Below, in pieces: positions 43,790-52,044 of a stretch of DNA of 64,000 nt. The position numbers and the translations under genes were made by a program. How positions within the stretch are numbered: the stretch's first letter is position 1; each line of letters begins with the position of its first letter. The notes below the pieces were generated by a model, which saw nothing but the letters and a program-made list of their open reading frames with translations, was not told the origin of the DNA and did not search any database. Source of the DNA: Pseudomonas plecoglossicida NBRC 103162 = DSM 15088 (lineage in GTDB: Bacteria > Pseudomonadota > Gammaproteobacteria > Pseudomonadales > Pseudomonadaceae); contig NZ_BBIV01000017.1 of NCBI RefSeq assembly GCF_000730665.1, forward strand, positions 62,001 to 126,000, read 5' to 3'.

Positions 43790-44520
43790 TCCCTTCCCTC
43801 GAAGAAACTCAGTACCTGGCGAATGCGCCGCTTGTCGCGCACATTCAGGCGCTGACGCCCGCGGTACTGCAGGTAGAAACGCAGGCGCTGGGTCGCCGAC
43901 AGATGATACTTGGCGACCTTGTCCAGGCAGGCCAGGTCCTTGATCATCCGGTGACGCCACATGAAGCCGCGCCAGAAATCGCCGGTCGGGCAGTCGATGA
44001 AGAACAGCGTGCCCAGATCGTCGACCAGCAGGTTACGCCACTTCAGGTCGTTGTGGGCAAAGCGGTGCTCGTGCATGACCCGGGTATGCCGTGCCAACTG
44101 GCGGCTGAGGTGGTCGACCCAGCGGCGGTCGGCCAGGCGGGGGTCGTTGCGATCGGCCAGCGCCGAGAGGTCTTCGGTGTTCGGCAGCTCGCGGGTGATC
44201 ATCGCGCCACGGCCGAAGGCCAGGCCATTGCGCTCCAGGCCCCAGGCGACCACTTCGGCAGTGGGGATGTCCCACTTGGCGAACTGCTTGAGGTTTTGCC
44301 ATTCGGCCTTGATCCGTGGACGGCCCAGGTAGCGGCGCATGTGCTTGCCGGCACCGGTGTAGCGTTTGACGTAATAGTGGACGCCGTCTCGCTCGATGCG
44401 GATGACCTCGCTGAGCGGGTCGCGGGTCAGGCGTTGGCCCTGCAGGGCAAACACCGCATCGAGACTGCCGAAGTCCGCCGCCAGGTGTTCATAACCCGGC
44501 GCCAGGTTCCAACCCGCCAT
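43786..44520 (-). CDS. wapP: WapP-type LPS-core kinase
   Basis: 244 residues. Kinase residues are complete: ATP-binding Lys52 (YYVKRY), His-Asn-Asp158-LKWRN163 and FIDCP (Asp176). In P. aeruginosa WapP contributes a heptose phosphate to the LPS inner core. It overlaps waaP by 1 nt (TGATG) and wapQ by 4 nt, consistent with a single translationally linked unit. The start MAGWNLAPGYEHL is the usual N-terminus. Confidence 0.88.
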   Translation of the reverse strand: MAGWNLAPGYEHLAADFGSLDAVFALQGQRLTRDPLSEVIRIERDGVHYYVKRYTGAGKHMRRYLGRPRIKAEWQNLKQFAKWDIPTAEVVAWGLERNGLAFGRGAMITRELPNTEDLSALADRNDPRLADRRWVDHLSRQLARHTRVMHEHRFAHNDLKWRNLLVDDLGTLFFIDCPTGDFWRGFMWRHRMIKDLACLDKVAKYHLSATQRLRFYLQYRGRQRLNVRDKRRIRQVLSFFEGRE

Positions 44521-45326
44521 CAGAGTGCATCCCCATAGCGAAGCTTGCGGTCGTAGAGTTTCTGCGCCTTGCGCTCGAGCCAGGCGAGCAGCGCCGCCTC
44601 CTCGGCGAGGATCTGGCGCAGCGGGTGCTGGAAGTACCCGCGCAGGAAGCGCAGCTTGTCACGCCGGGTCAGGCCGATGTCCAGCGCCGAGAAATACAGC
44701 GCGGCCAGGTCCTTGTCACGCCAGCGGCGGCTGATTTTCGCCCGGGTCTGGGCGCGGTGCAGGTCGATGACCGACAATTTGAAGTCATCCGCCGTCACCG
44801 GCCGGTCGGTGTGCAGCAGGAAGTGGCAGATATAGCAGTCGCGGTGGTTGACCCCGGCGCGGTGCATGCCGCCGGTCATCTTCGCCACTTCGGCGATCAG
44901 TGCACGCTTGAGGCGAGGCTCGGGCGGCTGCTTGACCCAGTCGAGGCTGTAGTCTTCCAGGCTGATGGTCGGCGCCAGCTCTTCGGTGACGATGAACGAA
45001 TGCTGGGTGGCCGGGTTGCTGCCACGCTCGCCATAGGCGACGGCGGTCATGGTTGCTACACCCACTTCATGCAGGCGCTGGATGGCTTGCCACTCCTGGC
45101 CCGCGCCAAGCACCGGGAGCTTGGCCGTCAGCAGGTTCTTGAAGATCTCGCCCCAACCGATGCCGCGGTGGATCTTGACGAAGAACCCTTCGCCATCGAC
45201 CTCGGTGCGCAGCGTGCGACGCCCTTCCAGCTCGCGGTAGACCTCGCCTTGCAGCGCTTCCACGGCCTCGAAGGCATCACGCCCGGCCCACAGGCGCTTG
45301 AAGGGTTCGGCCAGTATCAGCTTCAT
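44520..45326 (-). CDS. waaP: WaaP, LPS heptose I kinase
   Basis: 268 residues with the WaaP signature: Lys51 (GFFVKIHRG) for ATP and catalytic Asp163 in NHRDCYICHFLL. WaaP phosphorylates the first heptose of the LPS inner core; in P. aeruginosa it is essential for LPS export and viability. ATG 45326 overlaps the waaG stop (ATGA). The C-terminal half continues with IDLHRAQTR, typical of the family. Confidence 0.95.
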   Translation of the reverse strand: MKLILAEPFKRLWAGRDAFEAVEALQGEVYRELEGRRTLRTEVDGEGFFVKIHRGIGWGEIFKNLLTAKLPVLGAGQEWQAIQRLHEVGVATMTAVAYGERGSNPATQHSFIVTEELAPTISLEDYSLDWVKQPPEPRLKRALIAEVAKMTGGMHRAGVNHRDCYICHFLLHTDRPVTADDFKLSVIDLHRAQTRAKISRRWRDKDLAALYFSALDIGLTRRDKLRFLRGYFQHPLRQILAEEAALLAWLERKAQKLYDRKLRYGDAL

Positions 45327-46447
45327 GCGGTCTCCTGCCCCAGGATCACGTCGGCTGCATGCTGCGGCATGCTGTACAGGTCAGCGGTCTCGGCAAAGGC
45401 CAGGCCGTTGCGCGACCACTCGGCACGGCTTTGCGGCGCTTCCAGCATGCGCTGCAGGTAGCGGTTGAGCTGCTCTTGCTCGAACGGCTCGTCCAGCACC
45501 AGGCCGCTGTCGGCCTCGGCGATGTAGTGGGCGTAGCCACAGACCTTGGACACCAGCACCGGCAAGCCGGCCACCAGGGCTTCGAGCAGCACCGTGCCGG
45601 TGTTCTCGTTGTAGGCCGGGTGGATCAGCACATCAGCGCCGAGCAGGAAACGCGGGATATCGCTGCGCCCCTTGAGGAACTGCACCTGATCGCCCAGGCC
45701 CAGGGTGGCGCTCTGCAGCTGGAACACCTTGGGGTCGTCCTGGCCGATGACCATCAGTCTCGTGCGCTTGCGCAACGCTGACGGCAGCGCAGCCAGGGCC
45801 TTGAGGCTGCGGTCCACGCCCTTGGTCTTGAAGCCCGAACCGATCTGCACCAGCAGCAGGTCGTCATCGCCCAGGTTGAATTCCTTGCGGAACTCGGCGC
45901 GGATCTCGGCGGCATTGGCCGGCGCACGTCGGTCCTGGGAAATGCCCGGCGGCAGCAGGTGGAAGCGCTCCACCGGGGTGCCGTAATGCTTGATGAACAG
46001 CGGTTGCTGCACTTCGGAAATCATCAGCACTTCGGTATGGGCGTCCTTGGCGAATACCGCCCGCTCATACTCGGCAAAATGCCGGTAGCGGCCCCAGCGC
46101 CGGTACAGACCGCCGCGCAAGGTCTGGGCCTTGTCCTCGAAACAGCCGTCGGCGGCGTAGTAGACGTCCAGCCCCGGCATCTTGTTGAAGCCCACCAGGC
46201 GGTCGACAGGGCGCTTGGCCAGGTCTGCGGCCATCCAGGCGCTGAGCTTCTCGTTGCGGCGGTGGTTGAACAGCGCCTTGACCGGCGCCACCAGCACCTC
46301 GAAGCCCGGCGGAATGTCACCCTCCCAGATCAGCGTGTAGACGCGGATCTGGTGGCCCCGCTTCTGGCATTCCAGGGCAATGCGCATGAAATCGCGCTGC
46401 AGCCCGCCGAAGGGGAAATACTTGTAAAGCACGAAAGCCAGTTGCAT
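45323..46447 (-). CDS. waaG: WaaG, LPS core glycosyltransferase (GT4)
   Basis: 374 residues from ATG 46447 (MQLAFVLYKYFPFGGLQRDF); a TTG one codon upstream is not used. It is a GT-B-fold, GT4-family enzyme: the PFGGLQRD motif near the N-terminus and HPAYNENTGTVLLEALVAGLPV near residue 270, which holds the nucleotide-sugar Glu. WaaG adds the first outer-core hexose (GalN or Glc) to heptose II. It abuts waaC (TGATG) and overlaps waaP. Confidence 0.95.
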   Translation of the reverse strand: MQLAFVLYKYFPFGGLQRDFMRIALECQKRGHQIRVYTLIWEGDIPPGFEVLVAPVKALFNHRRNEKLSAWMAADLAKRPVDRLVGFNKMPGLDVYYAADGCFEDKAQTLRGGLYRRWGRYRHFAEYERAVFAKDAHTEVLMISEVQQPLFIKHYGTPVERFHLLPPGISQDRRAPANAAEIRAEFRKEFNLGDDDLLLVQIGSGFKTKGVDRSLKALAALPSALRKRTRLMVIGQDDPKVFQLQSATLGLGDQVQFLKGRSDIPRFLLGADVLIHPAYNENTGTVLLEALVAGLPVLVSKVCGYAHYIAEADSGLVLDEPFEQEQLNRYLQRMLEAPQSRAEWSRNGLAFAETADLYSMPQHAADVILGQETA

Positions 46448-47505
46448 CAACGAACATCCTCAGCCAGCAGCAGCGCGCTCAAGCGGCTCGCCACATGCTC
46501 GGGATTCAGGCGAGTGAAGCACAGTGGCCACTCGCGTTTGAGATCGAACCGGCGCAGGTCGTCGGCGCTCGGTTTGTAGGTGCACTTCTTCTGCAGGCAC
46601 GGCGCGCAGGGGAAGTCGCTGGCCTGGTGGACCTGGACGCGGCCATAGGCCCCCGTCAGGCCCGGGTTGGTCGGGCCGAACAGCGAGATGGTCGGCACGT
46701 CCAGCGCCGCGGCCAGGTGGCCCAGGCCAGTGTCCACCGCCACGCAGGCCTTGGCCGCCGCCAGCACCCGGGCAACGCCGGCCAGGTTCAATTTGGGCAG
46801 CACCTGGCAGTTGCTCAAGCCTTGGGCAATGCGCTCGGCGCGCGCCTTCTCGGCCGGGTTGCCCCACGGCAGGCGCACCTGCAGCTTGCGCCGACCCAGA
46901 CGCTCGGCCAGTTCCCGCCAGTAGGCTTCGGGCCAGTGCTTGGTCGCCCATGTAGTGCCGTGCAGGAATACCACGTACGGCGCGGCAGGTGGCAGTTGCA
47001 GGCGGTCGAGGTCCAGGCCGTAGTTGCCGATGCCTTCCGGCAGGTCGTAGGCCAGGGCCATGGCGAACAGCTGGCGCACGCGTTCGACCGCGTGCTGGCC
47101 GACAGCGACCGACAGGCGTCGGTCATAGAAACGACTGGCCAGGCCTTCACGCGCCGAGTAGCGGTCGAGCCCGGCCACCGGCGCCTTGACGTAGCGGGTC
47201 AGCCAGGCGGACTTGACCAGACCCTGGGCGTCGATCACCAGGTCATAGGTGTGCTCGCGCAGACGCTTCTTGAAGGCCTTCCACTCGCCGCTCTTGAGGG
47301 TCTGCCAAAGGTTCTTGCGCCAGCGGCGGATGGCCACCGGGATGACCTGATCGACCGCCGGGTGCCAACTGGGAATTTCGGCGAAGCCTTCTTCCACCAC
47401 CCAGTCGAAGCGAATGCCCGGGATGGCATGGGCGGCATCGGTGAGGGCCGGCAGGGTGTGGATCACATCACCCAGCGACGAAGTCTTGATGATCAGTACC
47501 CGCAC
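46447..47505 (-). CDS. waaC: WaaC, LPS heptosyltransferase I
   Basis: 352 residues starting with GTG 47505 (VRVLIIKTSSLGDVIHTLPAL). The KTSSLGDVIH and VVEEGF motifs are the WaaC heptosyltransferase-I signature, and the late GPTNPGLTGAYG segment is the sugar-nucleotide site of GT9 enzymes. It adds the first L,D-heptose to Kdo. Its start abuts the waaF stop, so it is in the same operon. Confidence 0.95.
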   Translation of the reverse strand: MRVLIIKTSSLGDVIHTLPALTDAAHAIPGIRFDWVVEEGFAEIPSWHPAVDQVIPVAIRRWRKNLWQTLKSGEWKAFKKRLREHTYDLVIDAQGLVKSAWLTRYVKAPVAGLDRYSAREGLASRFYDRRLSVAVGQHAVERVRQLFAMALAYDLPEGIGNYGLDLDRLQLPPAAPYVVFLHGTTWATKHWPEAYWRELAERLGRRKLQVRLPWGNPAEKARAERIAQGLSNCQVLPKLNLAGVARVLAAAKACVAVDTGLGHLAAALDVPTISLFGPTNPGLTGAYGRVQVHQASDFPCAPCLQKKCTYKPSADDLRRFDLKREWPLCFTRLNPEHVASRLSALLLAEDVR

Positions 47506-48555
47506 TTAGTCGACCTCGGCCACGGTATCGATCAGGTCAGGCCCACCCAGGCTGTGCAGCGCGGCGATGACCCTGCCGGGCTCGAGCAGACGCAGGCAGT
47601 TGTAGTGGCCGAAGCGGCAGGTCCGGTCGAAGCACGGGCTGCACTCGATGCCCGTGCGCACGATCTCCACCTGCTCCGCCAACGGTGGCGTGAAACCCGG
47701 GGATGTCGAGCCATACACCGCGACCAGCGGGCGATTCAACGCTGCCGCCACGTGCATCAATCCAGAGTCGTTGGAGACCACGGCATCGGCGCAGGACATC
47801 AGGTCGATGGCCTCGGCCAGCGACGTTTCACCCGCCAGGTTGTAGGACTCTTCACGCAGGCCCGGGATCAGCCGGTCACGGATCTGCTCACCGACAGGGT
47901 GATCGTTCTTCGAACCGAACAGCCACACCTGCCAGCCCTGGCGAATCATGGCATCGGCAACGATGGCGTAGTGCTCGGAGGGCCAGCGCTTGGCCTCGCC
48001 GAACTCGGCGCCTGGGCAAAGTGCCAGCACCGGGCGGTCCAGCTCCAGCCCGAACTTGGCCATGGCCGCCTCGCGGCTCGGCGCTTCGATCTGCAGGTTG
48101 GGGCGTGGGTAAGGCTGCGGCAACTCGGCGCCGGGCGCATAGGCCAGGGCCATGAAGCGCTCGATCATCAACGGGTAGCGGGCCTTGTCCAGCTTGCGCA
48201 CATCGTTGAGCAGACCGAAGCGCATCTCGCCGCGCCAGCCGGTGCGCTTGGGGATACCGGCGAAGAACGGCACCAGCGCAGACTTCAACGAGTTGGGCAG
48301 GAGGATCGCCTGGTCGTACTGGCCGGCCAGGGACTTGCCGATGCGCCGGCGCGTGGCCAGCTCCAGCGCGCCGTGGCCGAGCGGGAAGCTCAAGGCCTGG
48401 CGTACCTCGGGCATGCGTTCGAGGATCGGCCGGCTCCACTCGGGGGCCAGCACGTCGATCACGCAGTCGGGGTGCTGCTGTTTCAGGCACTGGAACAGGG
48501 TCTGCGCCATCACCATGTCGCCGACCCAGCTGGGGCCAATGATCAGTATTCTCAT
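47506..48555 (-). CDS. waaF: WaaF, LPS heptosyltransferase II
   Basis: 349 residues beginning MRILIIGPSWVGDMVMAQ, the heptosyltransferase-II start. It is a GT9-family enzyme adding the second heptose; the nucleotide-sugar region is seen near VSNDSGLMHVAAALNRPLVAVYGSTSPGF. It is the first gene of the minus-strand waaF-C-G-P-wapP-wapQ-PA5006 run, so its promoter lies between 48556 and the REP pair at 48669. Confidence 0.95.
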   Translation of the reverse strand: MRILIIGPSWVGDMVMAQTLFQCLKQQHPDCVIDVLAPEWSRPILERMPEVRQALSFPLGHGALELATRRRIGKSLAGQYDQAILLPNSLKSALVPFFAGIPKRTGWRGEMRFGLLNDVRKLDKARYPLMIERFMALAYAPGAELPQPYPRPNLQIEAPSREAAMAKFGLELDRPVLALCPGAEFGEAKRWPSEHYAIVADAMIRQGWQVWLFGSKNDHPVGEQIRDRLIPGLREESYNLAGETSLAEAIDLMSCADAVVSNDSGLMHVAAALNRPLVAVYGSTSPGFTPPLAEQVEIVRTGIECSPCFDRTCRFGHYNCLRLLEPGRVIAALHSLGGPDLIDTVAEVD

Positions 48556-48668
48556 GCTTAGTCCAGAAACGCTCGGGGAGGCTGCAGGCTGCGTAAAGCC
48601 TGGCCTCCCCTCTTTATATTCAGGCTATGTGGCGGACAGTGTACCACCGGGGCTCCATTGTGCCCCTA

Positions 48669-48721
48669 ATCGCCGGCAAGCCGGCTCCCACGGAATCTGT
48701 GGGAGCCGGCTTGCCGGCGAT
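48669..48721. repeat. REP inverted pair with perfect 23-bp arms
   Basis: ATCGCCGGCAAGCCGGCTCC... (48669-48691) and its exact inverse (48699-48721) around a 7-bp loop. It separates the glnE 3' end from the waaF promoter. In P. aeruginosa I recall ilvE at this position. Confidence 0.88.
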
Positions 48722-48727
48722 CGGCTC

Positions 48728-51661
48728 TCAAGTCAGCCCCAGCTCGCCCCAGATCCGCCGCACCTCGCGGCGCTCATCGACAAACTGCGCGGCGTCGATC
48801 ACCCCGGCCTGCTTCTGCAAGGCCTGGCGGTGCGACGCCGAACGAAACGCCTTGTACACCTCGCGCAGCAGGATCGCGTCGCTGGCCGGCATCAATTTCG
48901 CCTGCCCCAGCTCTTCCAGGATGCGAATGTTGTCGGTCCATCGGAGTATGGCCGGGTGGTCGTGGGACCAGGCCAAAGCGGCGTATTGCACCATAAATTC
49001 GATATCGACGATACCGCCGGCATCCTGCTTGATATCGAACGCCACACCGGCGTCGAATGCGTTGTCGGCGGTGCCCGCAGCCGTGGCCTTGGTGCCCAGG
49101 TTGTCACGCATCTTGGCGCGCATCTCACTGACTTCGCTGCGCAGTTTGTCAAGGTCGCGGGGCTGCCCCAGGACCTTGGCGCGTACGTTCTCGAACGCGC
49201 TCGCCAGCTGCTTGCAGCCCACCAGCACCCGGGCCCTTACCAGTGCCTGATGTTCCCAGGTCCAAGCCTCGCTCTGCTGATAGCGCTCGAACGCGCCCAG
49301 CGAACTGACCAGCAAGCCCGATGCACCCGAGGGGCGCAGGCGCATGTCGACGTCGTACAGCTGGCCGGAGTTGGTCTGGGTCGTGAGCAGGTGAATGATG
49401 CGCTGGCCCAGACGGGTATAGAACTGCGCGCTGTCGATCGGCTTGGCACCGTCGGTTTCGGCCTGTGGATCGCCGTCGTGGATGAACACCAGGTCCAGGT
49501 CAGAGCCGTGGCCCAGTTCCAGGCCACCCACCTTGCCATAGCCAATGATGATGAAACCCGGGTCGCCCAGGCTGCCGTCGCTGCGCTTGGGCTGGCCGTG
49601 GCGGGACACGGTCTGGCGCCAGGCCAGGGCCAGCACCTGGTCGAGGATGGCTTCGGCCAGCCAGGTCAGATAGTCGCTGACCTTCATCAAGCGCAGGTTG
49701 CCGCTGATTTCCGAGGCGGCCACGCGCAGGCTGTGGGCCAGCTTGAAGTGGCGCAGCGCCTCCATCTGCTGTTCCAGGTCGTCCTCGGGGATGCGCGTCA
49801 GCCGTTCGCGCAACTCGGCAGCCAGCTCGGGCGCCATCGGCGGGCTGAACAGCCGGCCTTCGTTGAGCAGTTCATCGAGCAGCAGCGGGTAACGGGCGAT
49901 CTGCTCGGCGATCCACGGGCTGGCCGCGCACAGGGTCAGCAGACGGCGCAACGCACCGGGGTTTTCGGTGAGCAGCACCAGATAGGCAGAGCGCCGCGCC
50001 ACGGCTTCTACCAACGGCAGCACGCGCTCCAGCACCAGGTCCGGGTTGTCGTGCTCCACGGCCTGGGCCAGCAACCGGGGAATGAAGGCATCCAGACGCT
50101 CGCGACCAATGCGCTGCATCGAGCGCAACTGCGGGCTGGCACGCAGCCCGGTCAGGCGTCGCAGGGCTTCGGCCGGCAGGCTGAAGCCAGCCTCCTGCAG
50201 TTGCCGGCAGGCAGCCTCTTCGTCTTGTGCCTGCTCCCACAGCGGCGACCACTCGCCGCCGACCACCAGCTCGCCTTCGCCGTCTTCATCGTCCGGGTCG
50301 GCGATCACCTGGCGGAAGTGCCAGTCGACGCGGTTGCGCCAGTGCATCAGATGCTCATGGAAGCTTTCCCAGTCGGCATAACCGAGCATGTAGGCGATCC
50401 GCGCACGGTCGAGGTCACTGTCCGGCAGCATCTGCGTCTGGCGGTCGGCAATCGCCTGGATGGCATGCTCGGTGTAGCGCAGGAACTCATACCCCTCACG
50501 CAGCTCGAGCACCACCGCGGTCGGCAGGTAGCCCTGGCCCTCCAGAGTCGCCAGCACCTTGAGCAACGACCGTTGCTGCAGGCTCAGGTCGCGCCCGCCA
50601 TGGATCAGCTGGAACGCCTGGGCGATGAACTCCACCTCGCGGATGCCGCCGGCGCCGAGCTTGATGTTGTCGGCCATGCCCTTGCGCCGCACTTCCTGCT
50701 GGATCAGCTGCTTCATGGTGCGCAGCGCCTCGATGGCCGAGAAGTCCAGGTAGCGTCGGTAGACGAACGGTCGCAACATTTCTTGCAACTGGGCACCCGC
50801 GGCCTGGTCGCCGGCCACCACCCGCGCCTTGATCATGGCGTAGCGCTCCCAGTCGCGCCCCTGGTCCTGGTAGTACTGTTCCAGGGCGTTGAAGCTCATC
50901 ACCAGCGCGCCGGCCGAACCATAGGGGCGCAGGCGCATGTCGACGCGGAACACGAAGCCATCCACGGTCACCGGGTCGAGCGCCTTGATCAGCCGCTGGC
51001 CCAGCCGGGTGAAGAACTCCTGGTTGTCCAGTGCACGCTTGACCCCTTCGGTTTCGCCGCCTTCGGGGAAGGCGAAGATCAGGTCGATGTCCGAAGACAG
51101 GTTCAGCTCCACCGCCCCCAACTTGCCCATGCCCAGCACCACCATGTGCTGGGGCTGGCCGCTGCGGCTGCCGATCGGCGTGCCGAACTGCTGGCAGTGG
51201 CGCGGGTACAGCCATTGATAGGCTTCGTCGATGGCCGCGTCGGCCAGGTCGGACAGGTCGCGGCAGGTTTCGCCAAGCTCGGCCTGGCGAGTGATGTCGC
51301 GCCAGATGATGCGCAGTTGCTGGCGGTTGCGCTCGCGGCGCAGGTTGCGCGCCAGTTCGTCTTCGCCCTGCGCGGCCTGGACAGCGGCGGCGATATGACC
51401 GCGCAGCTCGCCCGGCGCATAGCGGCGGTCCAGTTCACCGCTGGCCTGCAGCGCGAACAGCATGGCCGGCTCGCGCTGGGCCAGGCCAAGGACGAAATCG
51501 CTGGCCGCCGCCACCTGGTCGAATTGCTGGCGGTGGACCGGGCTCCACGCCGTCAGGTCGAGGTCGGGATGGCCGGCCAGCGCATCGAGCAGAAACTGCT
51601 GGTTACGCGCGACCAGCGGTTGCAGGGTGGCAGGCAGTTCGAGCGGCAAAGGCAGGCGCAT
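48728..51661 (-). CDS. glnE: GlnE, glutamine synthetase adenylyltransferase/deadenylylase
   Basis: 977 residues, full family length. Two nucleotidyltransferase domains are clear: the N-terminal deadenylylase (GMGKLGAVELNLSSDIDL, about 170-188) and the C-terminal adenylylase (GYGKVGGLELGHGSDLDL, about 700-717), each with the GxGK..G.EL...SD.DL signature. It adenylylates glutamine synthetase under nitrogen sufficiency and reverses it when PII is uridylylated. The ATG at 51661 is 383 bp from the divergent aceE start, so the two genes share an upstream region. Confidence 0.97.
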   Translation of the reverse strand: MRLPLPLELPATLQPLVARNQQFLLDALAGHPDLDLTAWSPVHRQQFDQVAAASDFVLGLAQREPAMLFALQASGELDRRYAPGELRGHIAAAVQAAQGEDELARNLRRERNRQQLRIIWRDITRQAELGETCRDLSDLADAAIDEAYQWLYPRHCQQFGTPIGSRSGQPQHMVVLGMGKLGAVELNLSSDIDLIFAFPEGGETEGVKRALDNQEFFTRLGQRLIKALDPVTVDGFVFRVDMRLRPYGSAGALVMSFNALEQYYQDQGRDWERYAMIKARVVAGDQAAGAQLQEMLRPFVYRRYLDFSAIEALRTMKQLIQQEVRRKGMADNIKLGAGGIREVEFIAQAFQLIHGGRDLSLQQRSLLKVLATLEGQGYLPTAVVLELREGYEFLRYTEHAIQAIADRQTQMLPDSDLDRARIAYMLGYADWESFHEHLMHWRNRVDWHFRQVIADPDDEDGEGELVVGGEWSPLWEQAQDEEAACRQLQEAGFSLPAEALRRLTGLRASPQLRSMQRIGRERLDAFIPRLLAQAVEHDNPDLVLERVLPLVEAVARRSAYLVLLTENPGALRRLLTLCAASPWIAEQIARYPLLLDELLNEGRLFSPPMAPELAAELRERLTRIPEDDLEQQMEALRHFKLAHSLRVAASEISGNLRLMKVSDYLTWLAEAILDQVLALAWRQTVSRHGQPKRSDGSLGDPGFIIIGYGKVGGLELGHGSDLDLVFIHDGDPQAETDGAKPIDSAQFYTRLGQRIIHLLTTQTNSGQLYDVDMRLRPSGASGLLVSSLGAFERYQQSEAWTWEHQALVRARVLVGCKQLASAFENVRAKVLGQPRDLDKLRSEVSEMRAKMRDNLGTKATAAGTADNAFDAGVAFDIKQDAGGIVDIEFMVQYAALAWSHDHPAILRWTDNIRILEELGQAKLMPASDAILLREVYKAFRSASHRQALQKQAGVIDAAQFVDERREVRRIWGELGLT

Positions 51662-51869
51662 GGTCTATCCTTGATCGGCGTGAATGAGAGGGTTGAATGC
51701 GGCCACGGGGAAGCTCGACCACGGTTGGACTGTCGTACAAAAGTTGGAAATAGCTGAAAAAAACGAATCATTGGCAATAAACATCAAGAATCACCCGTTC
51801 GCGACACAACGCCAACCAACATGAACGTTTTTCCTCACAAGCCAAGGTGCGACTAAACGTCGCATTTGT

Positions 51870-51882
51870 GTAGTTTTACTAC
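51870..51882. promoter_or_regulatory. Palindromic operator 1 upstream of aceE
   Basis: GTAGT-TTT-ACTAC, a perfect 5-bp dyad with 3-bp spacer. The N-GT-N-AC-type geometry resembles GntR/FadR-family operators such as those of PdhR or LldR. It lies about 165 bp before the aceE ATG; an identical dyad is 52 bp downstream. Confidence 0.65.
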
Positions 51883-51921
51883 TACCCCGCCCGTGCAAAA
51901 GCATGAAATACGAAAGCAAAT

Positions 51922-51934
51922 GTAGTAAAACTAC
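51922..51934. promoter_or_regulatory. Palindromic operator 2 upstream of aceE
   Basis: GTAGT-AAA-ACTAC, the same dyad as operator 1, extended to TGTAGTAAAACTACA. The centre-to-centre distance of 52 bp is five helical turns, which favours binding on one face of the DNA. It lies about 110 bp before the aceE ATG. Confidence 0.65.
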
Positions 51935-52044
51935 ACGCCGCCGGTGCACACTCCGGTAATCCAAGAATTCACGACGTCTGCCCATAAGGCCAGTCGCAAA
52001 CTCAGGCCCCCGATTCTGGTGGCCTTTCCGCCCTGGAGCAAGCC

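Larger units (their letters stand above)
51662..52044. other. Divergent glnE/aceE promoter region
   Basis: A 383-bp gap, AT-rich at 51730-51790 (including a GAAAAAAACG tract), presumably containing both promoters. It holds a GCGAC-TAAAC-GTCGC dyad at 51849-51863 and the two palindromic operators listed separately. No gene is seen in it. Confidence 0.6.

Noticed and set aside
48185..51757. 1190-codon plus-strand ORF
   Set aside because: It is antisense to waaF and glnE and spans their junction; its translation has no recognisable domain and glnE is clearly coding.
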